From: Malachius bipustulatus
Lineage: Eukaryota; Arthropoda; Insecta; Coleoptera; Melyridae
Assembly (NCBI GenBank): GCA_910589415.1
Contig: OU342630.1
Coordinates: 61,996,186 to 62,060,185 of the forward strand
DNA length: 64,000 bases
Direction of reading: 5' to 3'
Below are positions 1 through 10,621 of the stretch, in pieces. Numbering within the stretch: position 1 is the first letter of the stretch; every line of letters begins with the position of its first letter. The notes under the pieces were generated by a model. The model was not told the DNA's origin and searched no databases. It saw only the letters and a program-made list of their open reading frames with translations. The translations under genes were made by a program, and so were the position numbers.

Positions 1-1440
1 AATAGAATAACAATCAGTACTGTCAACAGGTATATAGGGCAATACTGTGCACGGTGGGGGCGATTGCTGGTCTCGTTACAATTGTATTCCCGAAACCAAG
101 CCGGCACCAGTAGGTACCAATTACAAATTCCAGCATTTTTATCAGTACTGACTAGTTAGGGGTAGAAACCAGGAACACGGTGGAATCGATGGTTGGTCTC
201 GATGTCCGCAAATATGCCGGTTCCAGGAGGTACCAAACTAAAAATTCCAACATTTCAATTCTTCGCCAGGTAGCCCACAGGGGCAAAAAGGTAATCAAAA
301 GGTTAAACCAAAGTAAACAAACAAGGTTTACCAAATAGCGATAATATGAGTTATCAAGCAGGTCATGAGTAAAAGTAAACGGAGGCGAAATAATTCCCTC
401 TCCCAGTAAAAATACACGGAGGTGAAACAATTCCCTCTCCCAGGTAAATCAACTGTGAAAATAAAATCACTAAATAAAAGAGAATCGGAAAGAACGATTT
501 CATAAAGATACTAACTCAACATTCAAGAGAAATGGCAACCCCGTACTAGAATCCACTCGCTAGGTAAAAATCAACTTAAACGGCCCGTATCTCAATCCGT
601 TGGCTATTATAGCTAGGCAACCAATATGCCAACAGCCCTCCATGCTCGATGTTTAACTCACGTTAGACTTACAGGCGACGCAGCTAGACATACAGGGTGA
701 TTCTCCCGGTTGGAAATTGAGTAGCAAATCATTCAGACATTCCCGCAATATACCGGGTCGTCTGAAAACAACCTAGTTGTATTCTTTAATTAATTCAAGC
801 AGTTGCTTGAAATGAAATTCAAAGAAACTAGAAAAAGGAAATTAGGCAAGGAAAATCGTTGAATAGTTAAACCCACAGACATTTCCGCATATACCGGATA
901 GTCTGTAACCGAAACAAAAGCAAAACGAAATAATAAGACATTCCCGCATATACCGGGTAGTCTGTAAACGAAACAAAAACCAAAAAGAAAGCACAGGTGT
1001 GTAAAAGAGTGGAATCCGAAATGGATTATAGTTTGAAAGATGGATGAAAGGGATCCCTCTTCGCTTTCCATTTTTTTGTACTCTCTATGCAAAATCACAG
1101 CCCATCTCGCCCTTCATCACTTTACGCCCTTACAAACGAATTCTCTCGCTCATCACTCGCTTTTAAACATCTGATAGGAAGCCAACAGTTAACAACGAGT
1201 CTCAGTAAATTTCCCCGCTTTTCCGACAAAAGAAAAATCCCAGTAGGTTCTTTGCGCATCCGTTTCGGCCATACTAATCCTGGCATACCTCAATCAAAGA
1301 GCAGGGGTGACTACGGTAATGACACCGGTAAACACAACGTAGGAAAACACAGCGGTCCTATTCGGAGAAATTAGGGAAACTAGACGATCACACGGTGGCT
1401 TTTCGCGAAAGATCCTGCGACCCGGGGTCTCGTCGTTACA
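1..1440. repeat. Gene-free region with several local tandem duplications
   Basis: No convincing coding sequence. Visible structure is repetitive. Two diverged copies of a roughly 100-bp unit lie at about 50-145 and 175-265; both carry TGGTCTCG followed by a CCGG..CCAG..AGGTACCAA block. A 28-bp segment containing AATTCCCTCTCCCAG is repeated at about 377-405 and 416-444. A hairpin-like word, ACATTCCCGCATATACCGG, occurs three times in variants (about 738, 880 and 940). TAGACGATCACA near 1382 is also found near the LTR fragments at 38.9 and 47.4 kb. The whole could be an eroded LTR or its leader, but no ends were found. Confidence 0.45.
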
Positions 1441-1489
1441 ATAGTAAATAAAAAACTCCATAAAAACATAGTATTTCTGATTTTTGATT

Positions 1490-1592
1490 TTTTTGATTTT
1501 AATCGTTGATTAATATAAAAAAATCAATTGATTTAAATCGTTGATTTAAATCGTGATTTAAATCAAATGATTTAAATCGGGCGAACCCTGGT
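1490..1592. repeat. GATTTAAATC-rich element end
   Basis: An AT-rich tract repeats TTTAAATC-type words at least five times and ends in CGAACCCTGG. Read on the minus strand, the edge begins CCAGGGTTCG, like the CAGGG termini of many insect hAT-type MITEs. Only one end is visible, so this is a probable truncated DNA-element fragment rather than a full copy. Confidence 0.35.
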
Positions 1593-2820
1593 ACCCAACC
1601 CATATTGGTTATTATTTTAGGACGGACCTGTCGGCTGATTATACACTCACAACATATAATGTTCAGAGTTTAGTAGCGGGACTCCATCCACCAGGCACCA
1701 GGGGAAAAATTAACTTTTATCTCTGTTTTTTTTTGTGTCCTCTACTTAAAATTTATCGCTAGTTTTTCCAGGATACAGTAGTGGCGTTGGCGTAACTACA
1801 TATTTGCCTACCAATATAAAATTTATTGTTTAGGTACGCCACTGTTTTTTTTTTCTTTTCATAAAATAGATCAGCTTCATCTTAGCACCTGTAACCTATA
1901 ATAATAATAAATGAAAGGTTTTTTATACATACATACATTTGGCGATATAAGTAAGTGGGTTATTTTATCACCGGAATTTTAAAGGGACACCTGTAGTAAG
2001 TTGGTAGTATACACAACTGGGAAGGTTAGGTATTGCAATCGTAGGTATAAGTAGGTATGTACTTAAATAAATTGAAATTCCAATCCAACCACTGTAAGGC
2101 AGGATATTATACTGAAGTGATAAGAGATAAGAACGAAATCGCGCTGATTTCAATTACCTACCTACTTATTAGTCAAACAAATAAGTCCAAACTTGAATAA
2201 ACGCACACAGAAGGGTGAAAACTGAAAATTAGGAGTAGGTAAACAAAAAGGGAAAAAGCCCTGCTGAATAAATCAAAGGACAGATAAGGCCAGGATAAAT
2301 CGTATTCTTACAGTAACAGTAAATTAAAAAAAGAAGAAGTGATGGTATGATAGGTAACAATAACGAAGGGAGATATCTGCTACGCTACATTATTATTTAT
2401 AATGGTATTAGCAAAATGAAAACGTCAATAAATAGAAGTGACACATCAATTAACATTTAAGAAGGCTTTGGAAAACATTTTGTTTTTTGGAAACCTGCAA
2501 AACACGTTTCATTTTAAAGTTATAAAGGTTCAACCTCAGACAATACCTACGAATTTTTACCTATAAGTGACTACCTATTATTAGGGAGGTATTTGGGTAA
2601 ATGTAAAAATGATGAATGATTTGGGAGACGGGGCAACGCGACGGGCGGGGGGGCGGCCGGTCACCTGTGTCGTGAAAACTGAGCAGGCAGAGGATTGTTT
2701 TGAAAATTCTGGCACGAGCAACATCCGCGTATTTCTATTCGTGGCGGTTCAGTGTATTTTTATGTCAGTTGGCGTTGGCTGGCATCGTTCCTCTTTCGGC
2801 CTAGCCTGGCCTAGCCTAGC
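1593..2820. other. Non-coding, nothing recognisable
   Basis: AT-rich intergenic sequence with stop codons in all frames and many TAGGTA/TACCTA words. A short open frame on + at 2609-2824 begins MMNDLGDG but has no recognisable domain and no flanking splice sites that I trust. I see no element ends here. Confidence 0.4.
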
Positions 2821-2829
2821 TTAGCAAGC

Positions 2830-4031
2830 TGAAAATTATAAAAGTGAGGAGGTAGGTAAATAACGAACGACTCGAGAGAAGCAGCTCCTGCTTCTCCTTT
2901 TTCATTATTATTATTATAATGCATTTATTTAGATTCGGAGCTAGTGCTAGTTAAACTTATAAGAACAGCCCCGGCATGGCCCTTTTACTGAAACGACCAA
3001 CGAACGAGAAGGGCTAGGTGGCTGGTCGGTCATGGTTTGTGGAACAGGAACTAGAACTCAATAACAAAATAATTGTTCGGCGACAAATCAAAATCAAAGA
3101 AGGCCGTGCCGGATCAGATGTCCGGTCGTACCTACGTGTTATTTAGGAAAGGAGTCCGTCTCCGTTCGTCGGTGGGAAGGAAGAGGGCGCGCTCTGCCTC
3201 ATTCGCATTATACCTACCTACCTAGACACCGTCCCATCGTCGTTCGGGGTCGCCGCCACCACGGACACGACGACGTCTAGCTCTAGAGATAAGGGACGGC
3301 GGCGGCGAGAAGACAAGACCCGATCCGGCTACAACACCGACAACACGAGGCATCCGTCGTCGTGTCGTCGTCGTCGCCGTCGCCGCGAGATCGATAAATA
3401 TAAGTAGAGTCATGGCGCCCGGAAAATCAATCCTAGCGCGCGGCGGCGAAGGAGTGTTTGTTGTGCGTGCCGCGGCTGGCGAGGGGGCGCACCGACGGGA
3501 AGACTCGCTACCTCTGGCTACTGCAGCCCGGCTACCTCTACCTACTTCCATCTAACTACTACTAAAACTGACCTTGTATCATCCGCTGTGTGGTCGACAG
3601 CTTCTGGTTGTTCGAAGACATTGCTCACCACGGTGCTAATCGCTAATAAACACACTTTAAACTATAAACATCGGATCGGATCGGGGTCGCGACTCACTTG
3701 GGCACACTTACTACTGAACTCGACTCGTCTCGTCGTCGTCGTCGTCGTGGTCGTCAGTCAACCCACCGTTCGACGTTCGACGTTCGTTCACGCGGCGCTC
3801 TCTAAAATTCTACTCAAGATGGAGCTGGGAGCGCGGGCGGCCCAGCCAGTCGGACGAGGGAGCTGTGCGGCGGCTTTGCGCGCACCTTCGACGCGTCGAA
3901 TCGTTGCTGCTGCGGGACGACGAGGCGACCGTCCCGCGGAACCGCACGACGCGCGGACGATGTACGAACGCTCGCGCTCACGATCAACGCCGACGGACGT
4001 CGTGCTGAAATCAAATTCACCTCTGAAATAA
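2830..4031. promoter_or_regulatory. GC-rich CpG island, candidate promoter or first exon
   Basis: About 3120-4000 is strikingly richer in G+C and CpG than anything else in the window, with GTCGTCGTC runs near 3355-3380 and 3730-3750. TATAAAAG lies at 2836-2843 on +. Open frames on both strands (for example + from ATG 3822, 70 aa, Arg/Ala-rich; - 3551-3222) look like by-products of GC richness and match no family I know. Insect CpG-dense islands often mark promoters of developmental or neural genes, so this may be a first exon or promoter of a gene whose coding exons lie outside the window. Direction is undetermined. Confidence 0.35.
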
Positions 4032-4680
4032 ATGATGCAAATTGAAAACGCTAAAATACTTCTGGACCAGGACTATTTATTATTATTTGGCACATCATCA
4101 AATCTCTGATAAACCGTTAATAAGAGCTGGAGATGCTTTAAATTGTCGCATTTTTTGTATATTACTACAATCGGCAGAATGAATTCCCTAATAAAAAGTA
4201 GATTTGCCCAGAAAATCAATAGATCACGCCAAAAAATAACAAACACCGAAAAATTAAACCACCTACAATCAAGCGAACTGATCTCAAAAGCACCCAAAGA
4301 AACGTTACAAAATCCATTATTTCTTGGATACCTGCGCTCTACCACCATACCATAATAATAATTATAACATAGGTGCTTTCTAATTATTAAGGTATACCTA
4401 TTTGAATTTTGTTTGCATGGTCTAAAAAAATTGAAAGTAATAGGTACATAATGCGAACGTAAGCTTTGTTGTTTACAATCATTATTTGTAATACAACGAT
4501 AACGTAATTTAATGTTTTTACGTATTTTTTGTCTTCTGGAACAAATAATTGAAAGTTAGAAAAAATGTTTTAAATTGAAAACGTTGAGACTAGCGCCATC
4601 TAGAGTAAGTATGAAAGCTCTTACCGACGAACTAAAAATGTTACTGCATTGCATTTACGTACAGCTGCCACTGAAAATTA

Positions 4681-5498
4681 GGGAACCAGCATTACCAACA
4701 CTAACGTTTACTGAGGGTAGCGCATTCACTCGTTGACGTTTACTGAGCACGGTTATGTTTACAGCTGGATGCTGGATGTCATATTTTTGGCACATTCGGT
4801 CACAGGCGTAGGTATCAAGTACGTAGGTATACAGGCGTAGGTATCAGGAATACGAAAATTCTGAGCACCGTATATTTTCTGCAATCATAACTACTCTCTG
4901 ATGGGGACTGGATGCATTTTTTGTCCAGAAAATCCCAGTAACACCGGTGGTCGAGTGGTTCAGTGGGCGATCTGCTGAATCACTGGACCCAGCGGACTGA
5001 GTTCGATTCTCGGTGAAGCTCTGGGTGTCTGTGTTGTCCTTTCTACTATTTTTAATGGTATACATACTTATTGAGGCTGGGTAATGTTGGCAAATAGCTC
5101 AAACCCATAATTACCGGAGTGGAGCGACTTTGTCTTACCTACATAGGGAAGACCGAAGCTCCCTCCTTTATAAAAAAAAAATAATAACAGGTAAGTATTG
5201 ATCGAGGACTATATGAGTTTAAAATATTAAGAAAGTTACCTTTAGGCAACGCGAACAAGTAGAGAGAGGTTTCTTTTATTGTTAATACACATCCACATCC
5301 TCTATCGCAGATCGCAGCAAAAGTTTACCATTAAAAAAAATGCGCGGACTTAATAACAAATTATGTGGATTTTTAGACAGTTGTACGTTCATGGAAAATC
5401 TCACGTTTTTGAAGTTAAATTTGACATTCCCAACTTTTTGTGAGAATAATGAGAATGCGCTACCCTAGTAAGCGTCAGTGTCGGTAATACAGGTTCCC
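4681..5498. mobile_element. TA-flanked MITE with ~48-bp TIRs, carrying a SINE
   Basis: Left end GGGAACCAGCATTACC and right end GGTAATACAGGTTCCC are inverted repeats. Similarity continues inward for about 48 bp, through GGGTAGCGCATTC on the left and GAATGCGCTACCC on the right, with a few mismatches. TA flanks both ends (4679-4680, 5499-5500), as in Tc1/mariner-type elements. No transposase is present. A SINE occupies about 4935-5190, so the MITE without it was about 560 bp. A 59-bp relative made only of TIRs lies at 18745-18803. Confidence 0.75.
4935..5192 (+). mobile_element. tRNA-derived SINE inside a MITE
   Basis: The head has an A-box-like GGTCGAGTGGTTCAG and a B-box-like AGTTCGATTCTCGG about 45 bp apart, the internal RNA polymerase III promoter of a tRNA-derived SINE. 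The body ends with a conserved tail, GGAGCGACTTTGTCTTACC then GAAGACCGAAGCTCCCTCC, and an A-rich end. The same tail occurs at 19.3 kb and 45.3 kb. Target duplication was not resolved. Confidence 0.75.
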
Positions 5499-5650
5499 TA
5501 CTGAAAATTGGCATCGGAAGTTTCTATTACCCAAGCGGCTGGAAGTGTAAGTTAGCATTGATTTAAAAGTCAATTTATTTGAACGAAACGTCAATCTGTC
5601 GTAGGCTTGTCATCTACAAAATGTAGCAGTTTTATTTTACGTGAAGTATA

Positions 5651-6220
5651 AGCTGCTTTCTTTCGACCGTAAATTCGTGATCCGAACGCGTTATAACGCG
5701 TTTGGATTCAAACAGGCGTGTTCTTTCGTAAACGGATTCATCCCCACTCTTTACCAGATTTGGATCGCGATCCGTAATCCCCTTACCCCTGCGAATCATA
5801 GAATTTTTAGGATCGGAACGGATTGGATCCGGATCCGAAAAACGTAACCTAAGTTTATTCTCATTTTGTTCATGTACATTTTCATTTTCGAAAGTAATGG
5901 AATAGTCTTACATTTAGAATGTTATTTATTGGGTTACGGGTATACCTACCACATCCATTTCGTGCCATTTTTAAATATTATAAATAAAAAAATAAAAATT
6001 ATTATTATTACTGTTAATTATTATTATTTCGTTTTAATAATTCGATTTTATCAATTTTTTCCATTTATCTTACAATAATAATTATTCGAATCAACTTTAC
6101 ACTTCCCTTTGCTGTTCTTTCGTCGCGATAAGAAACGGTCCTATTGAATCCGCAATTCAGTGATCCGGATTCAACTTTCAGGATCCATGATTCAAAGTGG
6201 CTGAGCGAAAGAAAGCAGCT
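5651..6220. mobile_element. 570-bp MITE with 15-bp perfect TIRs
   Basis: AGCTGCTTTCTTTCG at 5651-5665 is exactly inverted at 6206-6220. ATA lies immediately outside both ends, a possible 3-bp target duplication. Inside are many GGATCC/GATCCG-type words and no coding potential. Superfamily is not assigned. Confidence 0.6.
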
Positions 6221-6429
6221 ATATTCTAATGCTTAAATCTGAATTAATGTAATCAGATGCAGAAATAATGAATTATTGACGTGTGTTCATTACTAAATAC
6301 TTACACGAAAGTAATAATAATTATTACTATTACCCCATACCAAGAACTCTAGATACTTTATGTCTGTGAACTTTACATTATAATAATTATTATATCCGTG
6401 ATTTATTAATCTTTTCCGGTTCGTTCTAG

Positions 6430-6960
6430 TTAGTTATCCAGCCAATAGATGGCGCTACTATTTTGAACCTTTTTTATCACATGTAAATAGCGTAAACCTG
6501 CACGTATTTATTATCAAGAGTATTTGTTATTATCTATAGCAAATACGCTAAAATATAAACACCGGCTACTTTCTCTCAAAACGCGCAACAATCTTTACAG
6601 CGCCCTCGTGTAGGACTTGGTGTCACTATAAGCTGTTAACTATAGGTAACTTTTCACGGTTTTTGACAGCTTCAGTCAGTCATAATTATTATTAATTTAT
6701 CATTAATAATTGAACGTTTTAGTTTCAAGTAGAATTTCAATTGAAAGTTACTCTCAATAAAGCACGCTATCACCGGATAATTTTGTTGTGTACAAATAAA
6801 TAGGCCATGTATAATGACATTTTAACCAAATACGCTAAAATAATAATACCGGACACTCCTATACCTATAGCATTGCAACAGGTTGCGTCCAATTTAGCAG
6901 CGCCGCCAAGCATGAACTGGGGACACTAAAAATTAAATTTGGTGAAACATAGCGGGAGTT
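6430..6960 (+). repeat. Dispersed repeat, copy 1 (inverted copy at 18.2-18.5 kb)
   Basis: A segment with AACTTTTCACGGTTTTTGACAG, then AATTGAACGTTTTAGTTTCAA, is found again in reverse complement at 18205-18500. Here it also contains an internal duplication: AAATACGCTAAAAT occurs at 6541 and 6829, each followed by a CAGCGCC block. The two copies lie outside opposite ends of the 3-kb-LTR element. Class unknown; no coding sequence. Confidence 0.55.
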
Positions 6961-7915
6961 TTAAATATCAACGCTGAATAGAAAAGCTCTTAAAATTAAT
7001 TAGACGGAATAGACGGAGGAAACTGGGACGAAGAATTATAATACAACAATAAACAACAAAGTTTTCAATATGTTTATTATATTAACAATAATTATTAACT
7101 ACTATTGCACACAATATTATTAATATCTTTAGGTAGGTATATTTCAAAAAGATTGAATCGCTACCTAAGTGTAAACCTTTTATTTGCCGCAATTCCAATA
7201 ATGTACTTCCTTCAGTTTTAAAGGTCTATTATTTGCTGGATTAACAAAATTTTCCTCTTTGAAATGATCAGTACAAAATAATATGGTGAGAAATCGGCCT
7301 CGACACTCCACACTTTTTCAAAATTTCGTCATTCATCGATGTTATTAAAACCTATTGCTTGTTCCTATTTGCATCAGCATAGTTATAAAATATTAATAAG
7401 TTTATTTACGCGGCTTCTAAAGTTAACTTTATACATAATTCTTTATTCCTGCTTGGAACACAGTGGAAAGATCTTGACATGCTTAACAATAACAATCTGT
7501 AGTGTAAACTACCTTTAAATCCTGAGATCCTGCGTCATGCGCAGTAAATTCAGTAATGTGGCCCCCTGACTGAATGGTTTTGAAAAAGAAGAACCCCTTT
7601 GACGTTTGAAATGTGAACTTGTCTGTCATGAATGACTGTTTGGATTTCCCGCCCTGAATGTTTGATTTGAATTTAAAGTTCTCCCTCCCTGATTTCAAAT
7701 AAATGACCACATTACTTTACTTACGTTTTTGTAATCGTTTACCTTGGCTCGTGACATTATATTGGCTCGTGTTCGTCTAGTTTTTCACCTTGTTAGGACC
7801 ATCCGTTGTGTTCGTAGTAACCTCTTACCTTGTTATTGGTTCTTTTATACACAGACATGAAGCAAAAGGTGGGAGATTTGAGATTAGTGAAACAAATGCA
7901 TTTTAAAAACACCTA

Positions 7916-10621
7916 TACTGAAGTTTCAGAATAGTAGGCACTAAGTTCTTAGAAATATTACGGACTTAAAGTAAACACATTGTTGCCAGCTTTTAATTCT
8001 TGGTGTTTTATCATTTTGTATTTTTATCATTCACATGCAGGTAAATGGTTGTAGGATAAAAAATACTGTGTTTTATTTGTTGAGTAATTTTTCTGCTATA
8101 ATAATTTCACAACATCGATATTTAATAGCAAAAGATGTAGAATTTCAATGAGGTTCGGTCCCTTAAAATATAATATATGGCAACATTACAGCAGTGTCAA
8201 CAAGTACAAAGGATAAGCAGATCCAACTTGTAAGGTAAAGTAAGATGGATATATATCGAGCATGCTGCCAGTCCGTCCAAGGCAGCTCCGTATTCAGTGG
8301 CGTATCGTTCATGCTATTTTCGTGAGGGGCTGCAATATAACATTTATCGCTCCTTTAAATCCTTAATATTTTATTTTTATGTTTATATTTGCTGAATTAT
8401 TGAAGCATCACAAAAATTAAAAAACGCATGAAAATGAATGAAAAAGAATTCGCGGCAGTGGAATAACCTGAACAAAAAGAAAAGTTGTTTGTTTTGGGCT
8501 GTTATTGGATGTCGATCGGGACTTGTATATTTTTCTCTTTCTGTTTTCTGGTTGTCAGAAAAGAAAAATTAATATTACCGGGGGAAGAAGATTCTCGACT
8601 CTCGGGAACAACAAAATTTTGAATATTTCATATTGTTCATAGACAATCTGTGAAGTAATTAAGAAATACAAGCTAGAAAAAATCAATATCTTACTAATTT
8701 GTTAATAATTAGTTATTAGTTAATTATTTGGTAAAATAATAATACAATAATGATTCCTGTTTTGGGAATGAACTGAGTTCCAGGATACAGAAAAAGTTTA
8801 ACTATAAGAAATTTACGGAATTACCATCCCGGAAAAACCCATACCCGGTCGACAATAAAGTGCATAATTAGTGGGGATAGCTTGGTTGCTTTAAGGGTCG
8901 CTCATCAGATTTCCTGTCTGAATCTTATTTCTCAGTTCTCACTGTGGTGTAAACGGGAAAGAAGCAAGCTTCTTTGAGTGCCGAAGTGAAATACTGTTTA
9001 AATTTAAAGTTGTGAGCAATATGGAAGGCGAGAGCAGCCAAAGTAAACGTCGTCGTACGAATTTATCTACAGGAGAAAAAACTATTATATACAACGTGTA
9101 TTGTGGACTCCGTGAAAGGAATCAAAGTATGTTGGTAAACGATGTAGTTGCTTTGTGTAGTGATTTAACCAAAGTGTCAACTAGGAGTGTACACCGAATC
9201 TTGAAAACTTTCAAAGAGTCCAAAGGCGGAACAGAAAAGGTAGCTGAAAATATTGAAACAAGGGGGAGAAAACGCATTGACATTGATGATGACATAAAAT
9301 ACGCCGTTCGGAGAAAATTTCATTCGTTCTTTTTCCGAAATGAAATTCCAACATTAAAAGCAATCGCTGCCGAAATCAATTCGGATGACGCAATGCCGAA
9401 AATATCGCGACGTGTCTTATTGCGGACATTAAGACAAATGAACATAAGGCATATGAAAAGGCAGAGAAAAAGTCTTCTTATAGAAAGAGAAGAAATAATT
9501 TTGTGGCGGAGAAATTATTTACAAAAAATTCGAGAGTATCGTCGTGAAGGGAAGAAAATATATTTCTTAGACGAAACTTGGCTGAATCAAGGTCATACTG
9601 TTTCGAAAATTTGGCAAGATTTGGAAATAACAAGCCGTCGACAAGCTTTTTTTGAAGGTTTTTCCACAGGACTAAAAGCGCCAGCGGGCAAGGGGCGGAG
9701 GCTCATAATAACTCACATAGGTAGTGATTCGGGTTTTTTGGAAAACGGATTGCTACTTTTCGAATCGAAGAAAACTAGTGACTACCATGAGGAAATGGAT
9801 GCGGAAAAATTCGAAAGCTGGTTTTTAAAAATTTTACCAAGCCTTGAGCCAAATTCGGTCGTGGTAATGGACAATGCTTCCTACCATAGTCGACGATTGG
9901 AGCCATCGCCAACAACTGCATGGCGAAAAGGTGACATCATTAACTGGCTGGCTCAAAGAAATATACCATTTGATGACAACATGTTAAAAGTGCAACTATT
10001 AAACATCGCAAGGGCACAAATACCTCATTTTAAGAGATATGCTGTCGACGAATTGGCTCGCGAGTGCAACATCATTGTACACCGCCTCCCTCCTTACCAC
10101 TGTGAACTGAATCCTATAGAACTTATTTGGGCTCAAATAAAAAACCAAGTGGCGAAACAAAACGTGACCTTCAAGATGGATGAAGTGAAACGCCTGCTAG
10201 CTACTGCAATAGGAGATGTGACGGCTGAAACATGGAGAAACTGCATCCGACATACTACAAAAGAAGAAGACAGAATGTGGGATCTAGACACAATAGTTGA
10301 TGTTTCGGTTGAGCCATTAATTATCAACTTGAACGATAACGGTGATCGGGATAGTTGTCCATCATCCGACGATTTTTCTTCTGACGATGACTAAGGTACT
10401 ATTTTTTTCCTATTTTCTTTGCTATTTTTATTTTTGCTATATGCTATATTATTTACTATATGCTATATTATTTGGAAGTTTACAATTATATTTCTCAATA
10501 AATTCATTATTGTCTGAACCTATTTTGATATTTTGCGTCCGCCACTGAATGCTCCAACTGAGCGCTTATACGTCACGACCACTTCCGAGAACTTAGTGCC
10601 TACTATTCTGAAACTTCAGTA
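7916..10621 (+). mobile_element. Tc1/mariner-type transposon, DD82E, nested in an LTR
   Basis: The ends are 34-bp perfect inverted repeats beginning TACTGAAGTTTCAG (7916-7949 and 10588-10621), flanked by duplicated TA (7914-7915 and 10622-10623). The uninterrupted site is preserved in the other LTR at about 15450, which proves the insertion boundaries exactly. The element is 2,706 bp with one intact transposase, about 1.1 kb of 5' leader, and a poly(A) signal AATAAA at 10497-10502. An intact ORF and perfect TIRs suggest a recently active copy. Confidence 0.95.
9021..10394 (+). CDS. DDE transposase, IS630/Tc1/mariner superfamily (DD82E spacing)
   Basis: This 457-aa protein cuts and pastes the transposon. 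I chose ATG 9021; the frame opens slightly upstream at a GTG. Residues ~15-75 form a basic start and helix-turn-helix-like region, and a second DNA-binding domain probably follows to ~150. The catalytic triad of a DDE_3-type domain is visible: Asp in YFLDETW, Asp in VVMDNASYH, and Glu in ELNPIELIW. Counting residues gives 82 between the second Asp and the Glu, far more than the 34-41 of typical Tc1/mariner enzymes. A family with this spacing has, as I recall, been reported as DD82E/Sailor. No stop or frameshift interrupts it. The acidic C-terminal tail is Asp/Ser-rich. Confidence 0.93.
   Translation: MEGESSQSKRRRTNLSTGEKTIIYNVYCGLRERNQSMLVNDVVALCSDLTKVSTRSVHRILKTFKESKGGTEKVAENIETRGRKRIDIDDDIKYAVRRKFHSFFFRNEIPTLKAIAAEINSDDAMPKISRRVLLRTLRQMNIRHMKRQRKSLLIEREEIILWRRNYLQKIREYRREGKKIYFLDETWLNQGHTVSKIWQDLEITSRRQAFFEGFSTGLKAPAGKGRRLIITHIGSDSGFLENGLLLFESKKTSDYHEEMDAEKFESWFLKILPSLEPNSVVVMDNASYHSRRLEPSPTTAWRKGDIINWLAQRNIPFDDNMLKVQLLNIARAQIPHFKRYAVDELARECNIIVHRLPPYHCELNPIELIWAQIKNQVAKQNVTFKMDEVKRLLATAIGDVTAETWRNCIRHTTKEEDRMWDLDTIVDVSVEPLIINLNDNGDRDSCPSSDDFSSDDD

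Noticed and set aside
3222..4031. Arg/Ala/Pro-rich frames on both strands
   Set aside because: GC-rich sequence yields long frames on both strands; no domain and no codon evidence. Reported only as a possible promoter island.
4935..5010. A tRNA gene
   Set aside because: A and B boxes are present, but no complete cloverleaf is evident and the sequence continues into a SINE tail with an A-rich end.
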